Shown here one piece after another: positions 9,149 through 18,272 of a stretch of 64,000 bases of DNA. Position numbers and translations under genes: made by a program. How positions within the stretch are numbered: position 1 is the stretch's first letter; the number at the start of each line of letters is the position of its first letter. The DNA comes from Marinoscillum furvescens DSM 4134 (lineage in GTDB: Bacteria; Bacteroidota; Bacteroidia; Cytophagales; Cyclobacteriaceae). The notes beneath the pieces are model-generated. The model worked only from the letters and a program-made list of their open reading frames with translations. It made no database searches and was not told the origin of the DNA. The stretch spans positions 310,001 through 374,000 of the forward strand of contig NZ_QREG01000001.1 in NCBI RefSeq assembly GCF_003386095.1, given 5' to 3'.

Positions 9149-9970
9149 ATGACGCGTCAACAACTTTTTGAGAAAATCAGAGAAAAAGAATCTTTCTTGT
9201 GTGTAGGACTGGATTCGGACCTCAGCAAGATCCCTTCCCATCTGCACAAGGCCATTGATCCGATCTTTGAGTTCAACAAACAAATTATAGACGCCACCTA
9301 TCAGTACGCCATTGCTTACAAACCCAACCTGGCATTTTACGAAGCGCTGGGTAGCAAAGGCATGGAGTCGCTGGAGCGCACCATGGAATACATCCCTAAG
9401 GACATATTCACCATAGCTGATGCCAAAAGAGGAGACATTGGCAACACCTCCAACATGTATGCAAAGGCCTTTTTCGAAAACATGAACTTCGACTCAGTGA
9501 CCGTGGCGCCATACATGGGAGAAGATTCCGTGACCCCCTATCTTGAATACCCAAGAAAATGGGTGGTCTTGCTGGCTGCTACTTCTAACAAAGGTTCGTT
9601 TGATTTTCAGGAGCTGATGATAGAAAGCACTGGCGAAAAACTCTACGAGCAGGTAATCCGAAAAAGTGCCAGCTGGAGCAATGCCAACAATATGATGTAT
9701 GTAGTAGGTGCCACTCGTGCCGAATCGCTCATCGGCGTGCGGGCTCTCGTACCTGATCACTTTTTGCTAATCCCAGGCGTGGGCGCACAAGGCGGTAGTC
9801 TGGAGCAGGTCTGTAAGTACGGCATGAACAAGCAGTGCGGGCTGATCGTCAACTCATCCAGAGGAATCATTTACGCTGGGTCAGATGAGAACTTTGGGGC
9901 AGCAGCGGCCAACGCAGCCAAAAAGCTACAACAAGAAATGGCTGCCCAATTGCAGCTGCACCTTGGGTAG
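9149..9970 (+). CDS. pyrF: Orotidine 5'-phosphate decarboxylase, type 2
   Basis: Last step of UMP synthesis, decarboxylating OMP. The 273-residue length and the order of motifs ([14 protein letters not shown], then the catalytic [10 protein letters not shown] tetrad region, then VVGATRAES and [10 protein letters not shown]) identify the longer type 2 subfamily found in Bacteroidota, mycobacteria and myxobacteria. Active as a cytoplasmic dimer. It stands as a single gene: upstream is the lolA terminator and 67 bp separate it from the next gene. Confidence 0.96.
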   Translation: MTRQQLFEKIREKESFLCVGLDSDLSKIPSHLHKAIDPIFEFNKQIIDATYQYAIAYKPNLAFYEALGSKGMESLERTMEYIPKDIFTIADAKRGDIGNTSNMYAKAFFENMNFDSVTVAPYMGEDSVTPYLEYPRKWVVLLAATSNKGSFDFQELMIESTGEKLYEQVIRKSASWSNANNMMYVVGATRAESLIGVRALVPDHFLLIPGVGAQGGSLEQVCKYGMNKQCGLIVNSSRGIIYAGSDENFGAAAANAAKKLQQEMAAQLQLHLG

Positions 9971-10037
9971 TAAATGACGGGCAGCACCTTTATTTATTAC
10001 TGATTCGTTGTATATTCATAGGCTCATCTACTAGCCT

Positions 10038-11309
10038 ATGGACGAATACTTTTTGCAATTTCTCTGGAAGTTTCAAAAGCTGGAAGGCAAGCCTTTGGTA
10101 CTTACCAACAAGGAAGTATTGGAAGTTTACCATCCAGGACATCAAAATTTTGACTCGGGTCCGGATTTCCGTGATGCCCGGCTAAAAATTGGTGAGCTCA
10201 TGTGGTCAGGATCTGTAGAAATCCACTACCGTTCATCTGACTGGAAACGCCATGGTCACCTCGATGATCAAGCCTACCACAATGTGGTATTACATGTGGT
10301 TTGGAACCATGACCAGGACATCACCATAGATGGTCAGCCTATACCCACCCTGGAGCTGGCACGCTATGCTCCCAAAGACCTGCAAGCCGAATATCGCCGA
10401 TACATCAACCAGCCCGAAGACATACGCTGTGGCAAAGTCCTTCACCAGGTTCCTAATATTCAAATCACCACCCTACTGGACCGGTCACTAGCCGCTCGGT
10501 TAGAGGCTAAAAGCCAGACCGTACTCACTACTTTGGCAGCTTGTGGCAATGACTGGGAAGAAACCACTTATCGTACTCTAGCCGCCAACTTTGGGTTTAA
10601 AACCAACAAAGAAGCTATGCTCAAGCTGAGCACCTCACTGCCTTACAAGGTGCTCCGCAAGCACCAGCAGCAGCCTACTCAACTGTTCGCATTGCTTTTT
10701 GGCATGAGTGGCTGGCTAAACGACACACCCACCGATGATTATTCGCAAGCTTTACAGCGGGAATTTCAGTTCCTTCAAAAAAAGTACAGCTTAAGCCCAC
10801 TACTGGAAAAGCACTTATGGAAACACGCCCGGATGCGACCAGCAAATTTCCCCGCTGTGCGCCTGGCACAATTTGGCGCGGTGCTGCACGCCCATCAGCA
10901 GCTATTTGATGCTGTGACCCATATCCACTCGCTCAAAGATGCCCAGTCACTACTGCATCAGCCTCTACCCGATTACTGGAAGGAGCACATGGACCTGGGA
11001 AAGCCAGCTACAAAACCCATGACCATAGGCAAGAGTGCCATTTCCATCATTATCATCAATACTGTAGCTCCTATTTTGGCCGCATACGCCCAATACATCG
11101 GTGAAGTGAGCTACCTGGAGCTCGCTCAAGAGCTAATGGAGTCACTCCCAGCTGAGCGAAATAAGATCACCAAAAAATGGACCGAACTGGGCATAAGCTT
11201 AGAATCAGCAGCTGATTCCCAGGCTGCTCTCCACCAGTTTCAGCATTTTTGCCAGATGAAAAAGTGCCTGCACTGCAACATCGGCCTCACTATACTCCAC
11301 CGCAAATGA
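10038..11309 (+). CDS. DUF2851 family protein
   Basis: A 423-residue cytoplasmic protein of a family almost restricted to Bacteroidota. The conserved N-terminal block is clear: a YHPGHQNFDSGPDF motif, SVEIHYRSSDW, HVVW and a His/Asp-rich strand region, suggesting a nuclease-like or metal-binding fold, though no activity is established. The C terminus has a CLHCN motif with further Cys upstream (a possible zinc site). Its TGA overlaps the ATG of the next gene (ATGA), so both are coupled. Function unknown. Confidence 0.85.
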   Translation: MDEYFLQFLWKFQKLEGKPLVLTNKEVLEVYHPGHQNFDSGPDFRDARLKIGELMWSGSVEIHYRSSDWKRHGHLDDQAYHNVVLHVVWNHDQDITIDGQPIPTLELARYAPKDLQAEYRRYINQPEDIRCGKVLHQVPNIQITTLLDRSLAARLEAKSQTVLTTLAACGNDWEETTYRTLAANFGFKTNKEAMLKLSTSLPYKVLRKHQQQPTQLFALLFGMSGWLNDTPTDDYSQALQREFQFLQKKYSLSPLLEKHLWKHARMRPANFPAVRLAQFGAVLHAHQQLFDAVTHIHSLKDAQSLLHQPLPDYWKEHMDLGKPATKPMTIGKSAISIIIINTVAPILAAYAQYIGEVSYLELAQELMESLPAERNKITKKWTELGISLESAADSQAALHQFQHFCQMKKCLHCNIGLTILHRK

Positions 11310-12514
11310 TCTGGCAAACCACTAGCATGCTGATCCTTGCACTGGTTTTGATCAAAGTGCGTCCGAGAGATGATTTTTGGAAACTCGTCTACTGGCCGGC
11401 AATGGGGCTGCGTGTAGCTGGTGCATTACTGATGGGATGGGTGTACCTCCACTATCTGGGCGAAGGTGACACTATTACTTTCCACCAGGAAGCTTTTGCC
11501 CGCTATCAACAGGCAATAACTTCTCCTGGAGCCTATTTTGCAGAGCTCTTCACCGCTCAGCATCCAGTTTTCAAAGCTGAAGCACGCACCGAGCTTTTCA
11601 CCAAAATATTGAGTGTGCTGTACCTACTAGCAGGTGGCAGCTACTGGATCGCTGCAGCCTTCCTGGGAGTGATTTCATTTTTTTGTGCATTTCACCTTAC
11701 CAGACAGCTGTCCAACTATTTTCCACATCTGCGCACCATTGCCATCATTGCTTTTTTGGCCTGGCCTTCCGTGATTTTTTGGTCTTCAGGGATACTCAAA
11801 GACACGCTTACAAACTCCGCACTCATGCTGCTCGGCAGTGTGGTGATCACCTATTGTTACCGAAAATCACAGCCCTTCAGCCAATTAGTGCTCACATTCA
11901 CATGTCTTTTGCTCTTGTTTTACCTGAAATTTTACCTCGCAGCCACTGCAGGTTTGACATTGGGCCTTCTCGCCATCAACACCTTATTAAAAGAATTGAG
12001 GATCTCAACCGTGGGCCGAATGGCCCTACTTGCCATCCACTGCATCGCACTCTTAGGCATGCTATCGCTGCTCAACTTCAACCTCAACATCGCAAATTTC
12101 CCACAGGCCATCTACACCAACTATACCCAAATACTAGATGCCAGCCCTGAGCACCATGTCGTTTTCGAAAACCTTACCCCCACATATTCAGGACTTCTCA
12201 AAGCTTCACCAGAAAGCTTTTTCGCCGGGTTATTCCGTCCGCTGCTTTTTGAAGGGTCAACCTGGTTTCTTCCTTTTGGGCTGGAAAACCTGACACTGCT
12301 CCTCCTTACTCTCCTCAGCATCTACTGGTGGAGACATATTCGCATGGATGCCGCAGGCTGGTGCGCGATTATTTTTTGCAGTATACTAGCCATCACTCTA
12401 CCGCTGGCAGCTCCGGCCTTTGGCACACTGATCCGTTACAAAACGGCCTACCTACCCTTTCTGGTCTTTGTCTTGCTGTATACACCTTTCCGCAGATTGT
12501 TTCAAAAAGATTAG
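11306..12514 (+). CDS. Polytopic membrane protein, possible polysaccharide synthesis role
   Basis: A 402-residue inner-membrane protein with roughly ten hydrophobic helices. The segment PSVIFWSSGILKDTL in a loop after a helix recalls a motif in EpsG/GT39-like membrane proteins, hinting at lipid-linked sugar transfer or polymer export; no catalytic residues are certain. The start is ATG 11306, overlapping the DUF2851 stop by 4 bases; an earlier in-frame ATG at 11249 would lie inside that gene and add a non-hydrophobic leader. The neighbouring NeuD-like acetyltransferase would agree with a surface-glycan context, but this is inference. Confidence 0.7.
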   Translation: MIWQTTSMLILALVLIKVRPRDDFWKLVYWPAMGLRVAGALLMGWVYLHYLGEGDTITFHQEAFARYQQAITSPGAYFAELFTAQHPVFKAEARTELFTKILSVLYLLAGGSYWIAAAFLGVISFFCAFHLTRQLSNYFPHLRTIAIIAFLAWPSVIFWSSGILKDTLTNSALMLLGSVVITYCYRKSQPFSQLVLTFTCLLLLFYLKFYLAATAGLTLGLLAINTLLKELRISTVGRMALLAIHCIALLGMLSLLNFNLNIANFPQAIYTNYTQILDASPEHHVVFENLTPTYSGLLKASPESFFAGLFRPLLFEGSTWFLPFGLENLTLLLLTLLSIYWWRHIRMDAAGWCAIIFCSILAITLPLAAPAFGTLIRYKTAYLPFLVFVLLYTPFRRLFQKD

Positions 12515-12530
12515 CTTTTAGCTACCTTTG
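12497..12530 (+). promoter_or_regulatory. Predicted promoter for the NeuD-like gene
   Basis: TTG at 12497-12499 and TACCTTTG at 12523-12530, 23 bp apart, resemble the Bacteroidota -33/-7 pattern. The -7 box fits TAnnTTTG exactly; it sits just after the preceding stop codon, giving a leader of about 60 nt. Confidence 0.5.
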
Positions 12531-12595
12531 CAGGCTGATTTTCACGGAATTAGCTTTTCGAACAAATCACCCAAATACAAGAGATCAAAAAAACG

Positions 12596-13237
12596 ATGGA
12601 TAAACCCGTAATTATATTTGGCGCCAAAGGAATAGGCACCGCTGCATTAGAGATATTCAAAAGCAACAACGTGGTGGTCTACGGCTTTTTGGAAGACTCT
12701 AAAGACCTGCATGGCAAAGAGATCGATGATGTGCCTGTGCTCGGAGATACTGAAGACCATGGCTTCTTGAAGCTGATCGGTCAGAAGACAGAAGCATTTG
12801 TGGCTACGGATGACAATGCTTTGCGCAAAAAGCAGGTAAAAAAGCTGATGGACTCACGAAAAGTGATGCCCACAAATGCGGTACATCAGGCGGCCATCAT
12901 TTCGGACAGTGCGGCCATTGGTCATGGTAACTTTATCAATGCCCGCGTGACGTTAGGCCCTGATACCACCATAGGACAGCACTGCCTAATACATACAGGA
13001 GCCATCATTGAGCACAACACTACAGTAGGCGATTTTGTACAGATCGGAGCTGGCGCTACTATCAACTCCGGCGTGACCATCGCCAACGAGGCTTTTATAG
13101 GAAGCGGGGCATTGATCGTTTCCGGCGTAAAAATTGGTAAAAAAGCAAGAATCGGTGCTGGATCAGTAGTGGTGGCAGACGTGGAAGATGGTGCCACCGT
13201 ATTTGGCAACCCAGCCACCCCGATACAACCAAAATAA
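12596..13237 (+). CDS. NeuD-like O-acetyltransferase with left-handed beta-helix
   Basis: A 213-residue cytoplasmic acyl-CoA-dependent acetyltransferase of the sialic acid O-acetyltransferase NeuD group. The N-terminal part (residues 1-95) is a Rossmann-like domain starting IIFGAKGIG; residues 100-205 are hexapeptide repeats (such as IGQHCLIHTGAII and VTIANEAFIGSGALI), the LbH prism, with the likely catalytic His in IIEHNT. Such enzymes acetylate nucleotide-linked amino sugars for capsule, LPS or glycan. No other nucleotide-sugar genes flank it, so the actual substrate is open. Confidence 0.85.
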   Translation: MDKPVIIFGAKGIGTAALEIFKSNNVVVYGFLEDSKDLHGKEIDDVPVLGDTEDHGFLKLIGQKTEAFVATDDNALRKKQVKKLMDSRKVMPTNAVHQAAIISDSAAIGHGNFINARVTLGPDTTIGQHCLIHTGAIIEHNTTVGDFVQIGAGATINSGVTIANEAFIGSGALIVSGVKIGKKARIGAGSVVVADVEDGATVFGNPATPIQPK

Positions 13238-13258
13238 ACACAATTCAATCAGGTGCTA

Positions 13259-13266
13259 TACTTTTG
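13259..13266 (+). promoter_or_regulatory. -7 promoter element upstream of trhO
   Basis: TACTTTTG matches TAnnTTTG exactly, 58 bp before the trhO start codon. No convincing TTG -33 box was found at the usual 19-24 bp spacing. Confidence 0.45.
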
Positions 13267-13324
13267 CACCTTTACATCTTTCTGTTCTTAAAATTAACAC
13301 CTTGCTGAAACAAGGCTATTCGTT

Positions 13325-14296
13325 ATGAAAGAAGACTATCTCGTATTACTCTATTACTGTTATTCCAGGATCGAGGATCCGGAAACTTTTCGTGAACAAC
13401 ATCATCTGCGCTGCCTGGAGCTAAACCTCCGCGGACGCATCATCGTGGCAGAAGAGGGATTGAACGGCACTGTATCTGGCCTGCGTGCAGACTGTGAGCA
13501 ATATATGGCCGAAGTAAAAGCTGATCCACGTTTTGCGGATACCGAGTTTAAAGTAGAGGCAGTGCCAGACCATACTTTTGCGAAAATGCACGTGCGTGTG
13601 AAGCCCGAAATCGTGCACGCCAGCCTACCGCACATAGACCCTACCAAAAAAACCGGTGGGTATGTAGAGCCTGAAGAGTTTAGGAGAATTCTCAAAGAGC
13701 AACCAGAAGACACTGTCATCCTGGACGTGCGTAGCAACTATGAGCACATGGTAGGCAAGTTTAAAAATGCCGTGACGCTGGATATAGAAAACTTCCGAGA
13801 CTTTCCCGAGAAAGTAAAAGAACTAGAGCAATACAAAGACAAAAAGATTGTCACCTACTGCACAGGCGGGATCAAATGTGAAAAAGCCAGCGCATATCTG
13901 CTAGAGCAGGGATTTGAAAATGTACATCAGCTACATGGTGGTATCATCAAGTATGGTATAGAGGCTGAAGGTGAAGATTTCGAAGGTAAATGCTACGTAT
14001 TTGACAACCGGGTAGTGAAAGACCTGAACAAGGTAAACCCTAAAGTGATCTCTAGATGCTATGTGACCAATGAGCCCTGTGACCGCATGGTCAACTGTGC
14101 CAACCCTCACTGCAACATCCATATCCCGATGAGCGAAGAAGGCGCTAAAGTATACAATGGATGCTGCTCAAAAGAATGCATGGAAAACCCTGATGTACGA
14201 CCATATGATGGCACAGGATACTATGCCAAAGACATGAATGGGTACAATCCCTACCGCGGCCTGAAGCGCAAAGAAGCCAAAGCAACGAACGAATAA
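13325..14296 (+). CDS. trhO: tRNA uridine(34) hydroxylase, rhodanese family
   Basis: Oxygen-dependent hydroxylation of wobble uridine 34 in a subset of tRNAs (ho5U), the family once called YceA. The 323-residue protein has an N-terminal acylphosphatase-like domain (residues 1-100, with VAEEGLNGTVSG), a rhodanese domain with the active loop C179-TGGIKC-E (C185 is the family's conserved second Cys), and a C-terminal Cys-rich extension (CYVTNEPC, CANPHCN, GCCSKEC) probably binding zinc. All features are of the expected length. A possible partner methyltransferase lies at 37.9 kb. Confidence 0.93.
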   Translation: MKEDYLVLLYYCYSRIEDPETFREQHHLRCLELNLRGRIIVAEEGLNGTVSGLRADCEQYMAEVKADPRFADTEFKVEAVPDHTFAKMHVRVKPEIVHASLPHIDPTKKTGGYVEPEEFRRILKEQPEDTVILDVRSNYEHMVGKFKNAVTLDIENFRDFPEKVKELEQYKDKKIVTYCTGGIKCEKASAYLLEQGFENVHQLHGGIIKYGIEAEGEDFEGKCYVFDNRVVKDLNKVNPKVISRCYVTNEPCDRMVNCANPHCNIHIPMSEEGAKVYNGCCSKECMENPDVRPYDGTGYYAKDMNGYNPYRGLKRKEAKATNE

Positions 14297-14310
14297 CACA
14301 ACAAACTCCC

Positions 14311-15168
14311 ATGCCCAAAATCTCAGAAACTGATCTCATCACCAATCCGGATGGGAGTATCTATCATCTCAACCTGAAACCTGAGCACCTTTCAGACAAA
14401 ATCATTACGGTGGGTGACCCTAGCCGGGTGCACCGCGTTTCCAGACACTTCGACAAGGTGGAGTTTGAGATGAACAAGCGAGAGTTTATCACTCACACAG
14501 GCACCTATAAGGGCAAGCGGCTCACGGTAATTTCTACGGGCATGGGCACCGACAATGTGGAGATTTTGATGACTGAGCTAGATGCAGTACTCAATATCGA
14601 TTTGAAAACACGCGAACCCAACCCTGAGCCTACCAAACTCAAACTAGTGCGTATAGGCACCTCGGCAAGTATACAGGAAGACATACCACTCGGCAGCCAT
14701 GTGATCAGCGAATACGGCATAGGAATGGACCCAATGGTACATTTTTACAAGCTGGAAATGACCGAGCAGGAGCAGATAGTCGCCAACAAATTACAGGAAG
14801 CCATGGACCTCCCCTACATGCCTTATTGTGTAAAAGGCAGTGAAACACTGGCTGCACAGTTTGCAGATGCCATGACCATGGGCAACACCGTAACATGTCA
14901 TGGCTTCTACGGACCACAAGGGCGAGAAATCCGCATCCCTATTCGCTATCCTAAGCTGGTGGAAACGCTCAATTACTTTCATCATGAGGATTTTTGGCTC
15001 ACCAACCTGGAAATGGAAACGGCAGGATATTATGCACTAGCCAGACTATTGGGGCATGAAATGATTAGCCTCAACGCCATAGTAGCCAACCGCATCACCA
15101 ATAAATTTGCCGATGATCCTAATGCGGTGATCGATGCGCTAATAGAAAAAGTACTGGAGCGGATTTAG
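14311..15168 (+). CDS. Nucleoside phosphorylase, uridine phosphorylase-like
   Basis: A 285-residue enzyme of the PNP/UDP phosphorylase family 1, which splits nucleosides to base and ribose-1-phosphate for salvage. Visible: the phosphate-binding VGDPSRV loop near residue 32, the STGMGTDNVEI motif, IGTSASIQ and the ribose-binding NLEMETAGYYALA segment near the C terminus. Substrate specificity (uridine versus other nucleosides) cannot be fixed; uridine is favoured by overall pattern. It follows trhO by 14 bp, so the two are probably co-transcribed. Confidence 0.86.
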   Translation: MPKISETDLITNPDGSIYHLNLKPEHLSDKIITVGDPSRVHRVSRHFDKVEFEMNKREFITHTGTYKGKRLTVISTGMGTDNVEILMTELDAVLNIDLKTREPNPEPTKLKLVRIGTSASIQEDIPLGSHVISEYGIGMDPMVHFYKLEMTEQEQIVANKLQEAMDLPYMPYCVKGSETLAAQFADAMTMGNTVTCHGFYGPQGREIRIPIRYPKLVETLNYFHHEDFWLTNLEMETAGYYALARLLGHEMISLNAIVANRITNKFADDPNAVIDALIEKVLERI

Positions 15169-15173
15169 GCTCT

Positions 15174-15458
15174 CTAAGCTTCTTTGCTCCTAAAAAGTGC
15201 ATCCACGGCTTTTTTCATTTCGCGCAAAGCCGCACTCAAATGTGTTTTGGTCTCGCCCCACTTGTCTTCGTTGCGGTCTTTGTAGTGATGAAAATCATCC
15301 TCCAGCTTTTCCTTTTTCTTCTTCAGCTCACGGATCTTTTCTTCTACATCATCACGCACTTCAGCGCTGGCATCTTTGGTTTCATAGATCAGCTGATCGA
15401 TCTTTTTACCTAGCTCTGCCAGTATATTTTCAACTTGTCCGTTAGTATCTTCTGCCAT
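15174..15458 (-). CDS. Small charged coiled-coil protein, unknown
   Basis: A 94-residue acidic-basic protein without signal peptide or membrane segment. Nearly the whole length is helical with heptad character, centred on KIRELKKKKEKLEDDFHHY, so a coiled-coil or helical-bundle dimer is likely. It resembles small stress-type coiled-coil proteins of Bacteroidota only in general shape; no family is recognised. It converges on the phosphorylase gene with a 5-bp gap. The upstream region 15459-15580 serves both this gene and the divergent kinase. Confidence 0.65.
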   Translation of the reverse strand: MAEDTNGQVENILAELGKKIDQLIYETKDASAEVRDDVEEKIRELKKKKEKLEDDFHHYKDRNEDKWGETKTHLSAALREMKKAVDALFRSKEA

Positions 15459-15580
15459 AATTACCGGTTTTCATGGAAATTAAAGATTTGAAATAATATT
15501 TCCAACGATCGCCGGACACATTCGTTTCATAGTGTATTTTTAGCCCATACATTTACCCATTGCCTAGCAGCTACGCACAC

Positions 15581-17149
15581 ATGAAATCCTCATCAAATCG
15601 ACTTATAGCCACCGTCATAGGCACCATCCTACTGCCTATAGTCCTGTATTCGGTCTATGAGATCACATCGGTAAAAGAGAGCGAGGAAGTAATTGAAAAA
15701 ATTTACCGGGACCAGCTAGATGCTATCATTTTTTCTGTCAACCAGTTTTCCAATGATAACGTCAACGCACTACTCAACAAACTAGAAGAAGAACTCACTG
15801 ACTCCCTCACACTTACCACCACCAAACCCTTCCTAAAATACAGCAATCTCCATGCATTTATACTGGACCCACTACCAAATGGACCGCCCAAACTACACAC
15901 ATTAAACCCCGAACTTACACTAGGCCCAAACTGGAAAAAACAATATGACTCTTTGCTGGCTGCCGACGTAGCACTTAAAAATCAGCTTATCCGCTATGAA
16001 GAAGGTGGCTATCGCAAAGTAGAACCCAGAGGAACCCTCTACCTGGGCCCTCATAAAATACAGATCATCCATGCGGTACTGGATGTGCGAGGTAAAAAAG
16101 TATATTTTACCGGACTATTAAGCATTCAGGGATTCGCCGAAAATGTACTGGCACCGCGTCTCCAACAGATCGCGGAGCGCGATTTAATCATCGCCCTTCA
16201 ATACCGAAAAAACGAACAACTGGTATATGTGACAGACTCCCTTTCGAACAACATCATGCTCAGCAAAAGCATGTGGCTCTTTCCCGAATTGGATGTGGGC
16301 ATCAGCTCATCCAACAAAACCGTATCGGAGCTAGTAAATGAACGAACCACCTACAACCTGGCTGCCACGTTTATACTTATCCTTCTTTTGCTTTTTGGCT
16401 TTGGCCTGGTGATCAGAAACCTCCGCAAAGATATTTCATTAGCTGAAGCGAAATCAGACTTTGTCTCCAACGTTTCGCACGAACTAAGAACTCCTTTATC
16501 GCTGATTAGCATGTTTGCAGAAACCCTCATGCTAGACCGGGTACCCTCTCCCAAAAAGCGCAAAGAATATGAAGAGATCATCTACAAAGAAACCAATCGG
16601 CTCACGGGCATTGTGAACAAAATTCTAAATTTTTCACAAATGGAAGCCAACAAGCGCACCTACCACATGACCACCTGTGACCTCAACCTTATTGTGGAGG
16701 AACTTTTGCATGACTATGCCTATCACCTGGAGCGCAATGGATTCACCTACACCACGAGCTTCACCCCTGATCTGTCTGTGATTTCAGCAGATAAGGAGGC
16801 CATCTATGAAGCACTGGTAAACCTCGTAGATAATGCCATCAAATACAGCCCAGAGACCAAACACCTGGAGCTCCGTACCGAAGAATCCAAGCACACCTTA
16901 CAAATAGTAGTGATGGATCAGGGTATGGGCATACCCACCGAAAAGCAACGCCTCATCTTCGATAAGTTTTACCGGGTATCTGAAGGCAATGTACACACTA
17001 CGCAAGGTGCCGGTCTGGGACTTACGCTCGTAAGTCGGATCATGGAAGCTCATGGTGGCAAAGCAGAAGTAGACCACAATCCAACAGGTGGCAGTATATT
17101 TAAACTCATATTTCACAAAGACAAGCATGGCGCAGATACTGATCGTTGA
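15581..17149 (+). CDS. Sensor histidine kinase, two-membrane-segment type
   Basis: A 522-residue sensor. TM1 spans about residues 8-28, an extracytoplasmic domain of about 230 residues follows with no recognised fold, and TM2 is at 261-280. There is no HAMP domain: TM2 leads straight to HisKA with phosphorylated H300 in FVSNVSHELRTPLS, then HATPase_c with N-box LVDNAIKYS, DQGMGIP and GAGLGLTLV. ATG 15581 is preferred to a TTG at 15560, which would only add seven residues before the natural N terminus. It overlaps the response regulator gene by 23 bases, so the pair is translationally linked. The sensed signal is unknown. Confidence 0.93.
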   Translation: MKSSSNRLIATVIGTILLPIVLYSVYEITSVKESEEVIEKIYRDQLDAIIFSVNQFSNDNVNALLNKLEEELTDSLTLTTTKPFLKYSNLHAFILDPLPNGPPKLHTLNPELTLGPNWKKQYDSLLAADVALKNQLIRYEEGGYRKVEPRGTLYLGPHKIQIIHAVLDVRGKKVYFTGLLSIQGFAENVLAPRLQQIAERDLIIALQYRKNEQLVYVTDSLSNNIMLSKSMWLFPELDVGISSSNKTVSELVNERTTYNLAATFILILLLLFGFGLVIRNLRKDISLAEAKSDFVSNVSHELRTPLSLISMFAETLMLDRVPSPKKRKEYEEIIYKETNRLTGIVNKILNFSQMEANKRTYHMTTCDLNLIVEELLHDYAYHLERNGFTYTTSFTPDLSVISADKEAIYEALVNLVDNAIKYSPETKHLELRTEESKHTLQIVVMDQGMGIPTEKQRLIFDKFYRVSEGNVHTTQGAGLGLTLVSRIMEAHGGKAEVDHNPTGGSIFKLIFHKDKHGADTDR

Positions 17150-17822
17150 AGACGAGCCTAACATGCAAATTGGGCTTAAAGACAACCTGGAGTTTGAACA
17201 ATTTGAGGTGACCGTAGCCAAAGACGGTGAAGAAGGCCTCAAACACTTGGCCTCCAGTAAGTTTGACCTGGTACTCCTCGATGTTATGCTTCCGAAGCTG
17301 TCAGGGTTTGACGTATGTAAAAAAGCCCGAAAAAATGGAATCACTACTCCGATCATCTTTCTCACGGCAAAAGGTGAGGAAATCGACAGAGTGCTCGGAC
17401 TGGAGCTGGGCGCTGATGACTACATCACCAAGCCTTTTAGCATCAGAGAACTGGTAGCCCGTGTAAAAGCTGTGCTCAGGCGTACGGGAAGTGAGCAACC
17501 TCTTGAAAATGAAGTCCCAGAACAAATCCAACTTGGACTGCTTACGGTAAACTTTGCTACTTATTCTGCGAGTCACTCCCAACAGGGCAGCATGAAAATG
17601 TCTCACAAAGAATATGAAATACTCCAATACCTCTACCTACATAAAAACGAAGTAGTAAACCGCTACCAGTTGCTAGAAGATGTTTGGGGCTATGACAACC
17701 ACCCCACCACTCGCACAGTAGATAATTTCATATTAAAACTGCGACAAAAAATAGAGCAAAACCCCAACGAACCACGGCATATCCTAACGGTTCACGGCGC
17801 TGGCTATAAGCTACTTACCTAG
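17127..17822 (+). CDS. OmpR/PhoB-type response regulator
   Basis: A 231-residue transcription factor, partner of the kinase just upstream. Receiver domain residues 1-118: acidic pocket E8-D9, phospho-acceptor D52 in VLLDVMLP, Thr in FLTAKGEE, and Lys in YITKPFS. The C-terminal winged helix (about 132-231) has the typical MSHKEYEILQYL and the recognition helix region RTVDNFILKLRQKIE. ATG 17127 matches the family start; a longer in-frame start at 17088 would add 13 residues that do not fit. Ends the operon; the next 100 bp contain no clear terminator hairpin. Confidence 0.95.
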   Translation: MAQILIVEDEPNMQIGLKDNLEFEQFEVTVAKDGEEGLKHLASSKFDLVLLDVMLPKLSGFDVCKKARKNGITTPIIFLTAKGEEIDRVLGLELGADDYITKPFSIRELVARVKAVLRRTGSEQPLENEVPEQIQLGLLTVNFATYSASHSQQGSMKMSHKEYEILQYLYLHKNEVVNRYQLLEDVWGYDNHPTTRTVDNFILKLRQKIEQNPNEPRHILTVHGAGYKLLT

Positions 17823-17927
17823 CAAGGTTATTTTTTTAATAAAATTTTTCATTTACCAGTGATTTCAGTTTTTGAAATAACAATTCGTCGACTACCTTTC
17901 GCCAGAAAATGACAAATAGCAACCACC

Positions 17928-18272
17928 ATGCAAGCATCAAAACCCCGCGTCATCAAAGATTTTGACAAACTTGATGAGCACCTGCAAGAGCAGATCAAAC
18001 TAGCCTACCCTTATGGCTTTCATGATTCTCTGATTCACTTCTACAACAAGGAGGGTAACAGGGTTTCAGCACTGCCTTTTGAAACGGATGAAAAATATTA
18101 CATGGTACGGATGACCGTAGCAGAAGCCAAAGCCATTGTAGAAGATGATGATGATTTTGATGATGATGGCAACCTAAAAGACGACATTCGAGATGACTAT
18201 GAAAACAAACATGCTGATGTAGGATACATGAGCGACTACCTCGGGGAGGATGAGGAAGATGATGAAGACTAA
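17928..18272 (+). CDS. Conserved acidic protein, unknown
   Basis: A 114-residue cytoplasmic protein. Residues 1-75 look folded, with the motif AYPYGFHDSLIHFYNKEG, while the C-terminal 40 residues are dominated by Asp/Glu runs, typical of a flexible acidic tail. Short proteins of this shape are widespread in Bacteroidota and are sometimes labelled DNA primase without support; no function is claimed here. It overlaps the following lipoprotein gene by 11 bases, giving possible coupling. Confidence 0.7.
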   Translation: MQASKPRVIKDFDKLDEHLQEQIKLAYPYGFHDSLIHFYNKEGNRVSALPFETDEKYYMVRMTVAEAKAIVEDDDDFDDDGNLKDDIRDDYENKHADVGYMSDYLGEDEEDDED